Assembly: GCA_964035545.1 (NCBI GenBank)
Contig: OZ037773.1
Span: forward strand, 7,243,251-7,307,250
DNA from: Bugula neritina
Lineage: Eukaryota > Bryozoa > Gymnolaemata > Cheilostomatida > Bugulidae
Length of the DNA stretch: 64,000 nt
Reading direction: 5' to 3'
Below the pieces are notes generated by a model that saw nothing but the letters and a program-made list of their open reading frames with translations, was not told where the DNA came from and did not search any database. Shown here one piece after another: positions 53,373 through 64,000 of this stretch. How positions within the stretch are numbered: position 1 is the first letter of the stretch; each line of letters starts with the position of its first letter. The position numbers were made by a program, and so were the translations under genes.

Positions 53373-56300
53373 TAAACTAAGCAGCAGCTGTAATAAGTGT
53401 GATAATCACCTTGACTGTGCCAAACCACTGCCAGCAAAGAGGGGTCGGGTTCTTTAGGCCTTCGATAAGTTCCCATGGAGATATCTTGTACTTGTTGGAC
53501 ACTTGCAGCCCCGACTTCTTACTGATAGACTCAAATCCTTGAATCTTGTTTCCCTTGGCATCTAGAATGCTATTGTGAGATTCACAGGCTATCACTTCCA
53601 CGTAATGTTTGGGTATTGGGAGTAACTGTCGTACAAGGTTGAGGCTCTCCGATTGCTTATCACCAACGTCCTTCTATAGGAGTATCGGATATAATATGAT
53701 TACTGAATTGTGTTCAGATAAAGCACTATTGGCAAGTGGTAACCATGCCAGAGGCGTGGATGTGAAACTAAAAGGAACCACTAAACCCATTACAAAATCT
53801 AATGACCTTGTAAGATTAATAACCTTTAACCTTTAATAGATAGTTATTTGAGTCAAGGTTGTCAAATTACAATCAAAGTCAAACTCTCTCTCACAACTAT
53901 TACAAACACTAGCAAACAACAGGCCAACTTAACAACTCAAAGTAACAGCATGACGGGATAAACGTACCTTAATCTTCTTAATAAGTGTGTGATATGCTCT
54001 CTTGCTGTTTTCCACGCTGTCAGCGCTGTCAGACACCAGAGTAGAGTGAATGAGAGCTGACAGCATGTCCAGTACAGTAAAGAGTAGCTCAGAGTTGGTC
54101 TGCACATCCACTATGCCGTAACATATGAGCTTGTTTAGAGTGTAAGCCCACTCTCCAGTTACCAAGTGTGTCCTCTGTATCGTATCAAACATTCCCCCTA
54201 CCTGGAACCCAAAAACATAATTTACAGGGCTAGAGGTTATTTCAATAGTAAATCTGAGGAAACTATGCTGTTGGCTTCTAATTCATATTCAGAAAGATGA
54301 AAGTTTTAACCAGATAAATGTACAGATATCTGGAGTCATGCCAAAGATCAAAGGAAAGTCATATATTAGCTTGCATGTATTTATAAAAATAACTATTTAG
54401 ACTAAATGATGTAGTAAAGGAAAAAGTGTAGTTCTGTGGAATAACTCATAAGGAGGTGAAGAGGGTATGAAAATGTATAAGTTGGTAATAGTTTTCGAGT
54501 GACAAAATCTGCTAATACAACAATGATAAAAGTGAAACAATCAAAATGATAAGAATCCTATTTCTGATTTAATAAGTTGAAAATTATTTGCAACTTTCAC
54601 CAACTTCAGAATACTCTAGAATGTAAACACAACCCGTTGTTCTACATGAATATTGAACTATTATAAGAGCCAAGAGCTATAAGAATTCAGTTTATTATGA
54701 GCTTCTGAATGGTATATATCGTAGCAAGGTTTCAGATCGTTTCCTAGCAACAAGCTAACAATAACTTTGCAGTGACTGACCAGACTGAGGCGTAGCTGTA
54801 GCGCCTCATACATGAGTTGCTTCTGCTGAGGGTCGGTGGGTAGACTGTCCTCCACGGCACAATCTACAAACTTATCTAGCTGAGATTTAAGGGAGGAGAG
54901 CATCCCCTCCCTCTGCTCATCGTGACTCTTCAAACACGTGAGAACCAGGGCTAAGAAAGGCTGGTGGTTGAGGAGAGACATGCTGAAAGGAACAAGTGGA
55001 GCTTCTATTACTCATATGTTGACACTTTACTACTCATATGTTGACACTTCTATTACTCATATATTGACACTTCTATTACTCATAAATTGACACTTCTATT
55101 ACTCATATGCTGGCACTTCTATTACTCATATGTTGACACCTTACTACTCATATGTTGACACTTTAATACTCATATATTGACACTTCTATTACTCATATGC
55201 TGGCACTTCTATTACTCATATGTTGACACTTTACTACTCATATGTTGACACTTTAATACTCATATATTGACACTTCTATTACTCATATGTTGACACTTCT
55301 ATTACTCATACGTTGACACTTCAAATACCCATATATTGACACTTCTATTACTCATATATTGACACTTCTATTACTCATATGTTGACACTTTACTACTCAT
55401 ATGTTGACACTTCTATTACTCATATATTGACACTTCTATTCCTCATATATTGACACTTCTATTATTCATATATTGACACTTCCATTACTCATATATTGAC
55501 ACTTCAAATACCCATATATTGACACTTCAAATACCCATATATTGACACTTCTATTACTCATATATTGACACTTCATTACTCATATGTTAAAACTGGGAGG
55601 TATTTCATTGTGCATTAAGCAACAACTTAGAGCATGTATTGCCGTGATACCATCTAACTACATGTACTGCTGCACACACTACATTTCATGGCAAGTTTAC
55701 CCTAGCACCTACCTTGATCTACATTCACCGATGGTCCAGATTTCACTAAACACAAAGGTGTTTACAGTTTAATCGGAGTTTAATTTAACTGCACAACTAC
55801 CAACACTCCCTCTGTTATACTTATAAGACTTGAACTTAGCTTAAAAACAACATCCTGATTTACTAAGAAAACTAGATTACACAAGTCAAACTTTCTAAAT
55901 CTTCAATTCAACTCAACAAAATATATGTTGATGTCTGAACAAACTAGCACTCAAGAAATTACACCAGATTTCCCTGTGCCATTTTTACCAGTGAAATTCA
56001 GTCCCACCTGTTTTCTCTCTCTTTGTCTGGCTGACGCTGGTGTGACGGTGAAGAGCGGGGAGGATGCTGCCAGAGTTTGTTGGATTTCTCTAGAACCAGT
56101 GCGGCACTTTGCAGGACCCGCTCCTGTACATCGGTTGGTAACTTGGCTATAAGTGGAGCTACAAGCCACACCCCTTCCTTCTGACTGTCATGACTCCCCT
56201 CTGCCTCTGTAACACACCCACACTTCTGTAACACTTGCTCGCTCACTCACTCACTCATTCACTCACTCACTCACTCACTCACTCACTCACTCACTCATTC

Positions 56301-59300
56301 ACTCACTCACTCACTCACTCACTCACTCAACTACTCCATGACTAATTATGCATACAACTACCAACACAATCAGCTACTACCTAAAGCTAGAATATCTGTA
56401 ATACAAACCACTGCCTGTGTAGCTGTGGAATACTTCAATTGTTGCTCTGGCAATATTATCAAGAAGGATGGACAACTCCCCTTCAATATCGCTGGGATTC
56501 TGACAGGTATGCATTAACTAGAATAATGAACATGAAATATATTACGGTAGTGACAGTATAATAATATTTAACATAATGTATTACTCTGACTAGAGTATGA
56601 TGTAGTACATGTGTGATATAGTGTAATATGTGCATGTAGTATATAAGTATTCTTAATGAATATAGTATTTATGTACTCAGAGTGTAGATGTAATCACAGT
56701 GTAGATAAAGTAAGTATATTACACTAGACGTACCTGTAACTCCAGCCATGCTACCCTGATAGTCCACAAGTCTAGACTCCTCAGTATCCTAGCAATGACA
56801 GCTTGCTGCTTACTGAAGTCTATGATGTCATCCTGTTCACTCTCCGCTGTTGATCTGCGTCTGCATATTAACTGAACCAGACGCCACACCTAGAAGTGAC
56901 GAGTTAGTGGTATGAGTAGTATATGATATGATTTAGTAGTTAGTACATGATTTGAGTTAGTAGTTAGTATATGATATGATTTAGTAGTTAGTATATGATA
57001 TGATTTAGTAGTTAGTAGATGATATGATTTAGTAGTTAGTATATGATATGATTTAGTAGTTAGTATATGATATGATTTAGTAGTTAGTAGATGATATGAT
57101 TTAGTAGTTAGTATATGATGTGATTTAGTAGTTAGTATATATGTTATGAGTTAGTAGTTAGTATATGATATGATTTAGTAGTTAGTATATGATATGATTT
57201 AGTAGTTAGTATATGATATGATTTAGTAGTTAGTATATGATATGATTTAGTAGTTAGTACATGATATGATTTAGTAGTTAGTATATGATATGATTTAGTA
57301 GTTAGTATATGATATGATTTAGTAGTTAGTATATGATATGATTTAGTAGTTAGTATATGATATGATTTAGTAGTTAGTATATGATATGATTTAGTAGTTA
57401 GTATATGATATGACAAAGGTCATACAACTAGTTAAACAAGTATTAAAAACAGTTACACAAACTGTTATACAGGTACCTACTGCACAATGTAACAAAAGTT
57501 GGTGCTAAGTCATTTTAATTGGCCAGTGCGTTACCTCCATTATAACAGATAACAAACTTGAAAAATTTGCTCTCTATAAACCTGGCAGCTATAAAACATA
57601 TTGTATTGTAGTTTGATAGACACACCCCCTGAGATTCCAGACGCCTGTCCCTTAGCTGCTCTTTGTCCAGAAGAAGAAACTTCTCTCTTACCCAATCTTC
57701 ATGGCAGATGTCAGAGAGCACCTGCATAGTAGTATTTGTTACATAACTTGATGGTTGTTCAAAATGTATATACTCGTATATAAATTGCTTCAGCACACTG
57801 TCTATATTATAACACTCACCTGCTTCGCGTGTCATTCATATAACACTCACCTGTTTAGTGTGTCATCTATATAACACTCACCTGTTTAGTGTGTCATCCA
57901 TATAACACTCACCTGTTTAGTGTGTCATCCATAAAACACTCACCTGGTTTGCGTATCACGCATATAACACTCACCTGCTTCGCGTGTCATCCATATAACA
58001 CTCGCCTGTTTAGTGCACCATCGATATAACACGCACCTGTTTAGTGTGTCATCCATATAACACTCGCCTGTTTAGTGTGCCGTCCATATAACACTCACCT
58101 GTTTAGTGTGCCATCCATATAACACTCACCTGTTTAGTGTGCCATCCATATAACACTCACCTGTTTAGTGTGCCATTCATATAACACTCACCTGCTTCGC
58201 GTGTCGTCCGATAGACTCAGGCTCCTCATCGTCTTCCTCCTCGTCAGTTATGTCCTCCGCAAGAGAAGCAACAAAGTCGTGTTCTCGAGCTTTCTTTTTT
58301 GACTTGGCTGTATTGGCCAGAAGAAATATTGCCTGAAATATATGGTTAGTCATAATTGCTCCTGTGCCCCATCTGAATAAGTCTTTAGTCTGAGTTAACA
58401 AAAAACCCTTGTTATCAGGGTTTCCTCACAGGAATGGCGACTATAAACCTGCGTGAGTGAGTTATAGCGTTAGTCATGTGACAAAACTAATACAGTAGTT
58501 AACAGTTTTCTAAACAATAAATAAGATCAAGCCTAATATTATTAGATATTAGATGCTTTAAACAAAAGCTAACAGCTGAAGTACCTTTAAAACTGCCAGT
58601 AGTGGATTAATAGTTATACTTCTGTTTGCTGCAGCAAGAAGGTGAAGGTCACAGGAACTGTTTATATACTCGGACCGTTTCGATATGCCACTGTTGAGTT
58701 GCGTGTCTGCCTTGAATACTCTGAGAAGTATTTGTAAAGTTAACCTAGCTCCACTTTCTCCTCCGGGTTCCCCTGAATGCATGATATAAATAAATTAAGA
58801 AATAAATATATAAATTAACTATAACACTAAAACAAGTAAAACCTTTGCCTATAGACCATGTCAGTTTATAAGGCAGCATATTTTTTATCTGCCTCTTGCT
58901 AGTCTAGTATACACGGTATACATGAACACAACACAATATAACATGATACAACAGAATATAATAAAATACAACGCAATACAACATTACAAAATATAACAGG
59001 ATATGACACAATATAACAGGATATGACAAAATATAACAGGATATGACAAAATATAACAGGATATGACACAATATAACAGGATATAACAAGATATGACACA
59101 ATATCACAGGATATGACACAATATAACAGGATATGACACAATATGACACAATATAATAGGATATGACAGGATATGACACAAACAGAACTTACCGACAGGC
59201 CGGGAGAGTGAGAGTAGAGATACTTGCAGAAAATCATACAGACTGAAGCAGTGTCTGGCTATAAGCACAGCGCAGAAGACTGCAATGTTGTCTGACTGCT

Positions 59301-62300
59301 GAGCACTGAGATGGGATACCTGCAGTATGATACACTCAGACTATGAGTAGAGTAAACTCAGACTATGAGTAGAGTAAACTCAGACAATGAGTAAAGTAAA
59401 CTCAGACTATGAGTAGAGTAAACTCAGACTATGAGTAGAGTAAACTCAGATTATGAGTAGAGTAAACTCAGACTATGAGTAGAGTAAACTCAGACTATGA
59501 GTAGAGTAAACTCAGACTATGAGTAGAGTAAACTCAGACTATGAGTAGAGTAAACTCAGACTATGAGTAGAGTAAACTGTAGAATACACTCAGACATACA
59601 AACAGGTATTCAACTCTTAGCTAAGGAGTTAATAAAACAGAACGATAAATGTTTGTTTTCTCGGCTTTCTTAAAATTTCACACGCATTCACAAGTGAAGC
59701 CAATATCGTATCCATTATGACACTCTGCTAGTTTTGGAGAATATGAAAATACACTAAAACTACTAACACTGCCTACTTCTACGTTTAACAGTAACTACTA
59801 CTAGCAAATATGTTCTGTAACTCTAACTCATACCTTGAGTATAGCTAACAGTTCGGTATAACCACAGGAAACGGAAGAACAGCATAATGCTTTCAGCACA
59901 CCCAGCCAATCAGCTGAGAGATGACTACAATAGGCCGTGAACTCCGAACACATAAGAGCTACTTCATTCACTCTGAAAGATAACAGTAAAGATTTCCTGT
60001 TTTAATGTTATGATATAAACAAACAACAAACTGTGCACATATAAGTAAACAATAGACTGGGGGAGGAGGGTGTAGCATAAAGTAGGGGGCATAGTAAGAA
60101 TACCCAACCTGGCAGTACATTGGATGCAACTACATACAATCATTGTGATAACACACTGTTGAAAAATACCTTTTTAGTAGAATTTATTTCATGTAAATAT
60201 TATAGATAGTAAAATCTATATAGAGATGGGAGTAAGATCTATAGAAATGAGAGTAAGATCTATAAAGATGGTAGTAAAATCTATACCGCTCAAAAGTATG
60301 AAGCTGGCAGAGGTAGAGCATGATGTTATTGACAAAGCTGGTACGGTTCTCCACCATTCTTCTACTGAATATGGCGTCACATCTGAACTTGTACATGCTA
60401 TCAAACATCAACATAACACACTACAGCTATAGTTCAACACATATATCGTGATCAGCGTTGTTAAATTGAAACAATGTGAAACAATGCATTGTGATGAGTC
60501 AACATTGATAGTGGAGTCTCTAATAATTAATAGAATGAGATCCACAAAAACTGATCTTGTTACAATCATTGACAGAAACCATTGCTAGTATATAGTATGT
60601 AGATCTATAGGTTCACTAAGCAGAACTCTAAAGTCTGGAAACTCAAAACTAAGCCAACTGGTGGAAATAAAACAAATCTAAACTTCACACACCATATATC
60701 AGTGCATTACAATGCTTTCATATGCATTACAATGCTTTCATGTGTATTACAATGCTTTCATATGTATTACAATGTTTTCATATGCATTACAATGCTTTCA
60801 TATGTATTACAATGCTTTCATATGTATTACAATGCTTTCATATGTATTACAATGCTTTCATATGTATTACAATGCTTTCATATGCATTACAATGCTTTCG
60901 TGTGTATTACAATGCTTTCATATGTATTACAATACTTTCATATGTATTACAATGCTTTCATTTGTATTACAATGCTTCCATATGTATTACAATGCTTTCA
61001 TATGTATTATAATGCTTTCATATGTATTACAATGCTTTCATATGTATTACAATGCTTTCATATGTATTACAACGCTTTCATATACATGTATTACAATGCT
61101 TTCATATGTATTACAATGCTTTCATATATATTACAATGCTTTCATATATATTACAATGCTTTCTGACTTTAAACCAAACAGAAGAATCATCGTTTTTAAA
61201 ATGTTTTATCAATTTAATCAGGTTTAAATTAGGGAAGAAGTTTAAGCTAGAAGACATGGGAGAGGACTAACTTGAAGCTCGCGAATGACTCGACCATGAA
61301 TGACTTGTTCCAAGTACCAGAAGACATGGCTGGAGTCACACTAACACACAGCAGGTCTTGAATCTGTCTGGTCACCTGCTCAAACTCCGCCCATGTCTTG
61401 CTTTCCTTGAAAAGTACACCATTTAGTTGTAACCCAAACAAGCAGACGAGAAATGAGATAGATATTTTATAGAACATAAAAATAGTTTTGTTACAATGTG
61501 AAAACTAACAAAAACTTGTACAGATTACATTCATTAATTAAAAAACTTGTTATTAGTCTATTAGATTTTCACACCTATGCGGTCATAGTCCTGTATTAGA
61601 TATTATTTAATATACCAACAGCCAATTATATACCCTCTTTCATATTGATAGCCAATTGAATACTCACTCTCACGTTACGAGAAGCCTGGTAAAGTACAAA
61701 GAGAAAGAACAAGATACATCTCTGTGCTGAGCTGCATTCCGCAGTTACTCTCAGTTCCCTCACCATCTGCACCATGCTAGAATGTAGAATAGCAGATATA
61801 AGTAAACACAGTGTAATATCCTAGAATGTAGAATACTATATAAATACAGTACACACAGTGTATCATAGAATATAGAATAGCAGATTTAACTACGCCCAAG
61901 AGTTTTACATAACACACAGCTAGTTTGGAATAAATAGTGTTTATTTGTACATCACTCAACTTAGGAACAGTTAAAAGACTACAATTTGAGAAATAACTTG
62001 AAGGGGAAGCAACTTTCACACTTTAACAATATTACAAGTTATGCAGCGACAGCTATAAAAACTTTAGTCGACAGTTATAGTTGAGAGAGGAAATGAAAGC
62101 AACGACCAATAGTAGAACTGCAATAGACATACCCTTGGAAGAGGTCAAGACAAGCCTGAGGATCTAGGAGTAGAGAGGGGAGATGACAGCGAAGCACCCC
62201 TACACAGTAGACTGTGATGTGTTGAGTGTATTTCCCTACAAACATGGGCTGCTTAGTCTCCACTTCAATCTCCCTGATTCTATACTCTATAGACTGCATT

Positions 62301-63704
62301 CTCACCACCAGCTACAGCGAGTCCAACAGATGCGCTTTGTTACACATAAACACTACCAGAGGGAAAATTAAAGGAGGTACTGCGATGTAGAAACAGTTGC
62401 AGTGCTCCCTCCATTTCCCACATCTTCATTTCTCAGGAAATTCCATAGGTCATGAGAAGGGCTTTGGCTTCCATTTTGTGGGCTTATGTATGAGTGTATA
62501 GGGACAAAATGACTGAATTTACCGAATCCATAAGTTAAATCTGGTATTCTACTATGTCATGAATTTAGGTTTCGCGACCCGCAGCTTAGTGAGACACGGA
62601 GGGAGCACTGTCTAAGCAAGTTCTTTGTTACCAGAGATAAAATCACGCCAGTCACACTGATTCATTGACTGGAATAAAAGTGATATAATGAAAAGTTGAT
62701 TGAGAATGTAATGACTTCATATCCGCTCATTTCTCTATCCACTAAGAGATGACATACTTTCAAGATGTCTTAGTCTAAAGAACGTTGGAGATTAAGCAGC
62801 TGATACAAACAATGTTTTTAAATAAATACAACCTCCAATTTCTAGCAGCTAACACTAGTATATGAGGTACTGAAACCAAAGTATAAATATTTTCCCACAT
62901 TCAAGACATTAAAATTGTCTATAATATAATATTGTCTATAAAATATTATTATAAACTACAAAGTTTAGATATAAAGTCATTGTGGAGACAACTTCTTCCA
63001 CTGGATACGGTTATTCTGTCTATACACAGCATTACACCAGGCAACTCTAGAAAGTTGAATACCTTCTGACAGAACGTAATGAGAGACGTGATGTTATGTG
63101 AGCTCTCTACCAAGTCAAAGAAAAATATTATATGCTCGACAAATGGCACGTGTGTAGAGGTCTTGGAAATGAAGCATTCAAACATCTACAAGTAGACAAC
63201 CAATCTTAAAACATGGCACTGATAAGTCATTAATCACAATAGTATAGCAGTTTGTGTGTTGTGAGTTTATGCGTGTGTGCGTGCATGTGCGTGCGTGTGT
63301 GTGTGAATGTGTGTGCGCGTGTGTATTGTGCGCGTGTGTGTGTGTGCGGGTGTGTGCATGTGTGTGTGTGTGTGTGTTCGTGCGTGCGTGTGTGTGTGTG
63401 AGTAGTCTAGATACAGAAGAGATAACATAAACAATATAGTAGGCTAGTAGCACACATATATTTGAAGTATCACTCTATATAATCATACTATACTACACAC
63501 AGAGAACTAGACTCTACGCAGTACCTCTAAGATATGGTCCATAGTACTACTGGCTATAGAGTATACTACACACAGAACCAGGTTCTACCTCTAAGATGTG
63601 GTCCATAGTACTACTGGCTATAGAGTACTGGTCATAGTATGCCAGGGACTGGAAGCGTTTCAATAGTCCATCCATCTCTGCATCAGATCTCACCTTTGCT
63701 TTAC
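50853..63704 (-). CDS. MED12: MED12, Mediator kinase-module subunit (5' end outside window)
   Basis: Exons (minus): 63704-63589, 63185-63063, 62311-62133, 61776-61668, 61405-61272, 60382-60287, 59972-59834, 59319-59193, 58772-58585, 58332-58192, 57721-57626, 56889-56734, 56499-56409, 56206-56008, 54982-54781, 54201-53968, 53673-53410, 53173-53024, 52900-52636, 52587-52435, 52345-52085, 51517-51363, 50996-50853. Phase is consistent over 1240 codons. MED12 activates CDK8/cyclin C in the Mediator kinase module and relays transcription-factor signals to RNA polymerase II. Diagnostic stretches: [98 protein letters not shown]. The C-terminus is Pro/Gln/Gly/Met-rich with no long polyglutamine and ends QYGNY. 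Exon 52900 could instead end at 52678. Many introns are filled by minisatellites. Confidence 0.96.
53281..53370. repeat. (CA)n microsatellite
   Basis: A nearly pure CA tract of 90 bp with a few CG and TG interruptions, in the MED12 intron about 110 bases upstream of the exon starting at 53173. Confidence 0.95.
55002..55590. repeat. minisatellite, TTGACACTTCTATTACTCATA unit
   Basis: About 28 copies of a 20-24-bp unit fill the MED12 intron. They start about 20 bases upstream of the acceptor of the exon at 54982, so the array abuts the pyrimidine tract. Variation is mainly CTTCTATTAC against CTTTAC or CTTCAAATAC. Confidence 0.95.
56241..56329. repeat. (ACTC)n microsatellite
   Basis: Tetranucleotide ACTC repeat of about 90 bp with ATTC variants, about 35 bases upstream of the acceptor of the MED12 exon starting at 56206. 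Confidence 0.95.
56901..57413. repeat. 24-bp minisatellite, GATATGATTTAGTAGTTAGT unit
   Basis: About 21 copies of a 24-bp unit (GATATGATTTAGTAGTTAGT plus ATAT) in the MED12 intron, starting about 11 bases from the acceptor of the exon at 56889. Because 24 is a multiple of three the array keeps an open frame with an eight-residue repeat. That frame is an artefact. Confidence 0.95.
57807..58206 (-). repeat. 31-bp minisatellite copying a MED12 exon tail and its 5' splice site
   Basis: Thirteen 31-bp units, the last being the genuine junction at 58192. On the minus strand each unit reads as exon tail (GACACGCGAAGCAG or the diverged form CACACTAAACAG) followed by GTGAGTGTTATAT. Two intronic units, near 57820 and 57975, keep the exact exon-tail sequence; the others share common substitutions. 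Use of an intronic donor would add multiples of 31 nt. Confidence 0.95.
58918..59186. repeat. minisatellite, AGGATATGACACAATATAAC unit
   Basis: About twelve imperfect 10/20-bp units in the MED12 intron, ending about six bases from the donor of the exon that finishes at 59193. Long open frames on the minus strand here are repeat artefacts. Confidence 0.95.
59334..59578. repeat. 22-bp minisatellite, ACTCAGACTATGAGTAGAGT unit
   Basis: Eleven almost identical 22-bp units in the MED12 intron, starting about 14 bases upstream of the acceptor of the exon at 59319. Near-identity of copies indicates recent expansion. Confidence 0.95.
60190..60287 (-). repeat. 21-bp repeat starting at a MED12 splice donor
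   Basis: About four degenerate units TATAGATYTTACTMYCATYT on the minus strand begin within the splice donor itself (G/GTATAGATTTTACTACC at 60287-60270). The intronic half of the donor is therefore the start of the first repeat unit. Confidence 0.8.
60702..61162. repeat. 20-bp minisatellite, CATATGTATTACAATGCTTT unit
   Basis: About 23 copies of a 20-bp unit in the MED12 intron between the exons at 61272 and 60382. All three forward frames are open because the unit lacks stops in each; the resulting Tyr/Asn/Cys-rich frames of up to 171 codons are artefacts. Confidence 0.95.
63256..63402. repeat. (TG)n/(GTGC)n microsatellite
   Basis: Interrupted TG repeat with GC steps (potential Z-DNA), in the MED12 intron between the exons at 63589 and 63185. 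Confidence 0.9.
63490..63630 (-). repeat. MED12: two-copy tandem duplication of a MED12 exon tail and donor
   Basis: The last 39 nt of the MED12 exon ending at 63589 (63627-63589) are repeated at 63563-63525 with a single difference, a silent CAC to CAT change. Both are followed by GTA donors (GTAGAA for the true one, GTACTG for the copy). The flanking TACTACACACAGA is duplicated too. Splicing at the second donor would retain 64 nt and shift the frame. Confidence 0.9.
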
Positions 63705-64000
63705 CTGCACATCAATTCGGAATGATTCCAACCGCAATAATATAAACCAAAAAGAAAAAGAGTTAGAAATAAAACAAGAGGAAATAATTTGAAAAGCAGA
63801 CTTGGTATAAAATGTTGTCATAATGGAACAGTGTAACTTGACTTCCACAACTAACGCCTTCCTACACCGCTAGTCTACACATACACAACTTCCGAGCTGT
63901 GTAGTACAGCATAGAATTGTACAATTACTAGTTACACACTGCAGGGTAAAACTGCAAATAGTAGAAACTTGAGAATAATAATTTCCCAAGAGAAACGCCT
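63705..64000 (-). other. MED12: MED12 intron running off the right end
   Basis: Non-coding AT-rich sequence upstream of the acceptor (TGATGTGCAG) of the most 5' MED12 exon in the window. No exon was seen before the window ends. Confidence 0.7.

Noticed and set aside
52143-56169. Plus- and minus-strand frames overlapping MED12 exons (for example 52143-52349, 55925-56152, 55951-56169)
   Set aside because: They are out-of-frame shadows of exons whose assigned frame matches MED12.
57144-57416. 90-codon minus-strand frame with an eight-residue repeat (SYHILTTK)
   Set aside because: Artefact of a 24-bp minisatellite, whose length is a multiple of three; it sits in a MED12 intron with no start context or splice support.
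58899-59237. Minus-strand frames of 91-112 codons rich in Ile, Ser, Cys and Tyr
   Set aside because: They come from the 10/20-bp repeat between MED12 exons and overlap the genuine exon ending at 59193 in a wrong frame.
54996-61162. Regularly spaced repeats that could suggest a CRISPR array
   Set aside because: The units are contiguous with no unique spacers, unit lengths vary between arrays, and the context is eukaryotic introns.
60702-61227. Overlapping open frames of 154 and 171 codons on the plus strand
   Set aside because: They are readings of a 20-bp tandem repeat that lacks stop codons in any forward frame, and they lie in a MED12 intron. The peptide is a pure repeat in all three frames.

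Overview
The window is nuclear DNA from an AT-rich invertebrate animal. Every recognisable gene is eukaryotic and intron-rich with GT-AG junctions. The set (bHLH-PAS transcription factor, alpha-actinin, CHP1, PNO1, MED12) is metazoan in character. Compact introns, very AT-rich spacers and abundant minisatellites would suit an early-branching animal such as a sponge, but the sequence alone does not fix the phylum. I see no bacterial operon, no CRISPR array and no rRNA or tRNA gene. Gene models were built by hand from protein similarity, splice sites and codon phase. Every exon of the four named complete or near-complete models, and of the large unrecognised gene, joins in phase.

Layout from left to right: (1) first coding exon of a bHLH-PAS gene (-, 657-846), the rest lying off the left end; (2) an AT-rich spacer to 8819 with a MITE, a foldback element and one doubtful small gene (2559-3102, +); (3) PNO1 (+, 8820-16472, 7 coding exons, 270 aa); (4) CHP1 (-, 20396-17250, 7 exons, 192 aa); (5) an unrecognised 81-aa gene (+, 22039-22751); (6) alpha-actinin (-, 40434-23293, 18 coding exons per transcript, 889 aa) with two pairs of alternative exons in its second calponin-homology domain; (7) an unrecognised 624-aa gene (+, 42334-49772, 15 exons); (8) the C-terminal 1240 codons of MED12 (-, 63704-50853, 23 exons), whose 5' part lies off the right end. 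Apart from the doubtful gene, neighbouring genes strictly alternate strand. They do not form a pathway: PNO1 works in small-ribosomal-subunit assembly, CHP1 in calcium signalling and membrane transport, alpha-actinin in actin cross-linking, and MED12 in the Mediator kinase module.

Three things stand out. First, alpha-actinin carries two consecutive tandemly duplicated exons, 88+88 nt and 79+79 nt. Their lengths make each pair mutually exclusive by reading frame. They span the CH2 segment that in vertebrate alpha-actinins binds phosphoinositide. Second, several tandem repeats contain or abut splice sites. In PNO1 and at two MED12 exons the repeated unit carries the tail of the coding exon together with its 5' splice site. 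In the 624-aa gene the repeat unit carries the 3' splice site. Third, an intronic hAT-like element has an exact 8-bp target duplication and holds a nested foldback element of about 660 bp.
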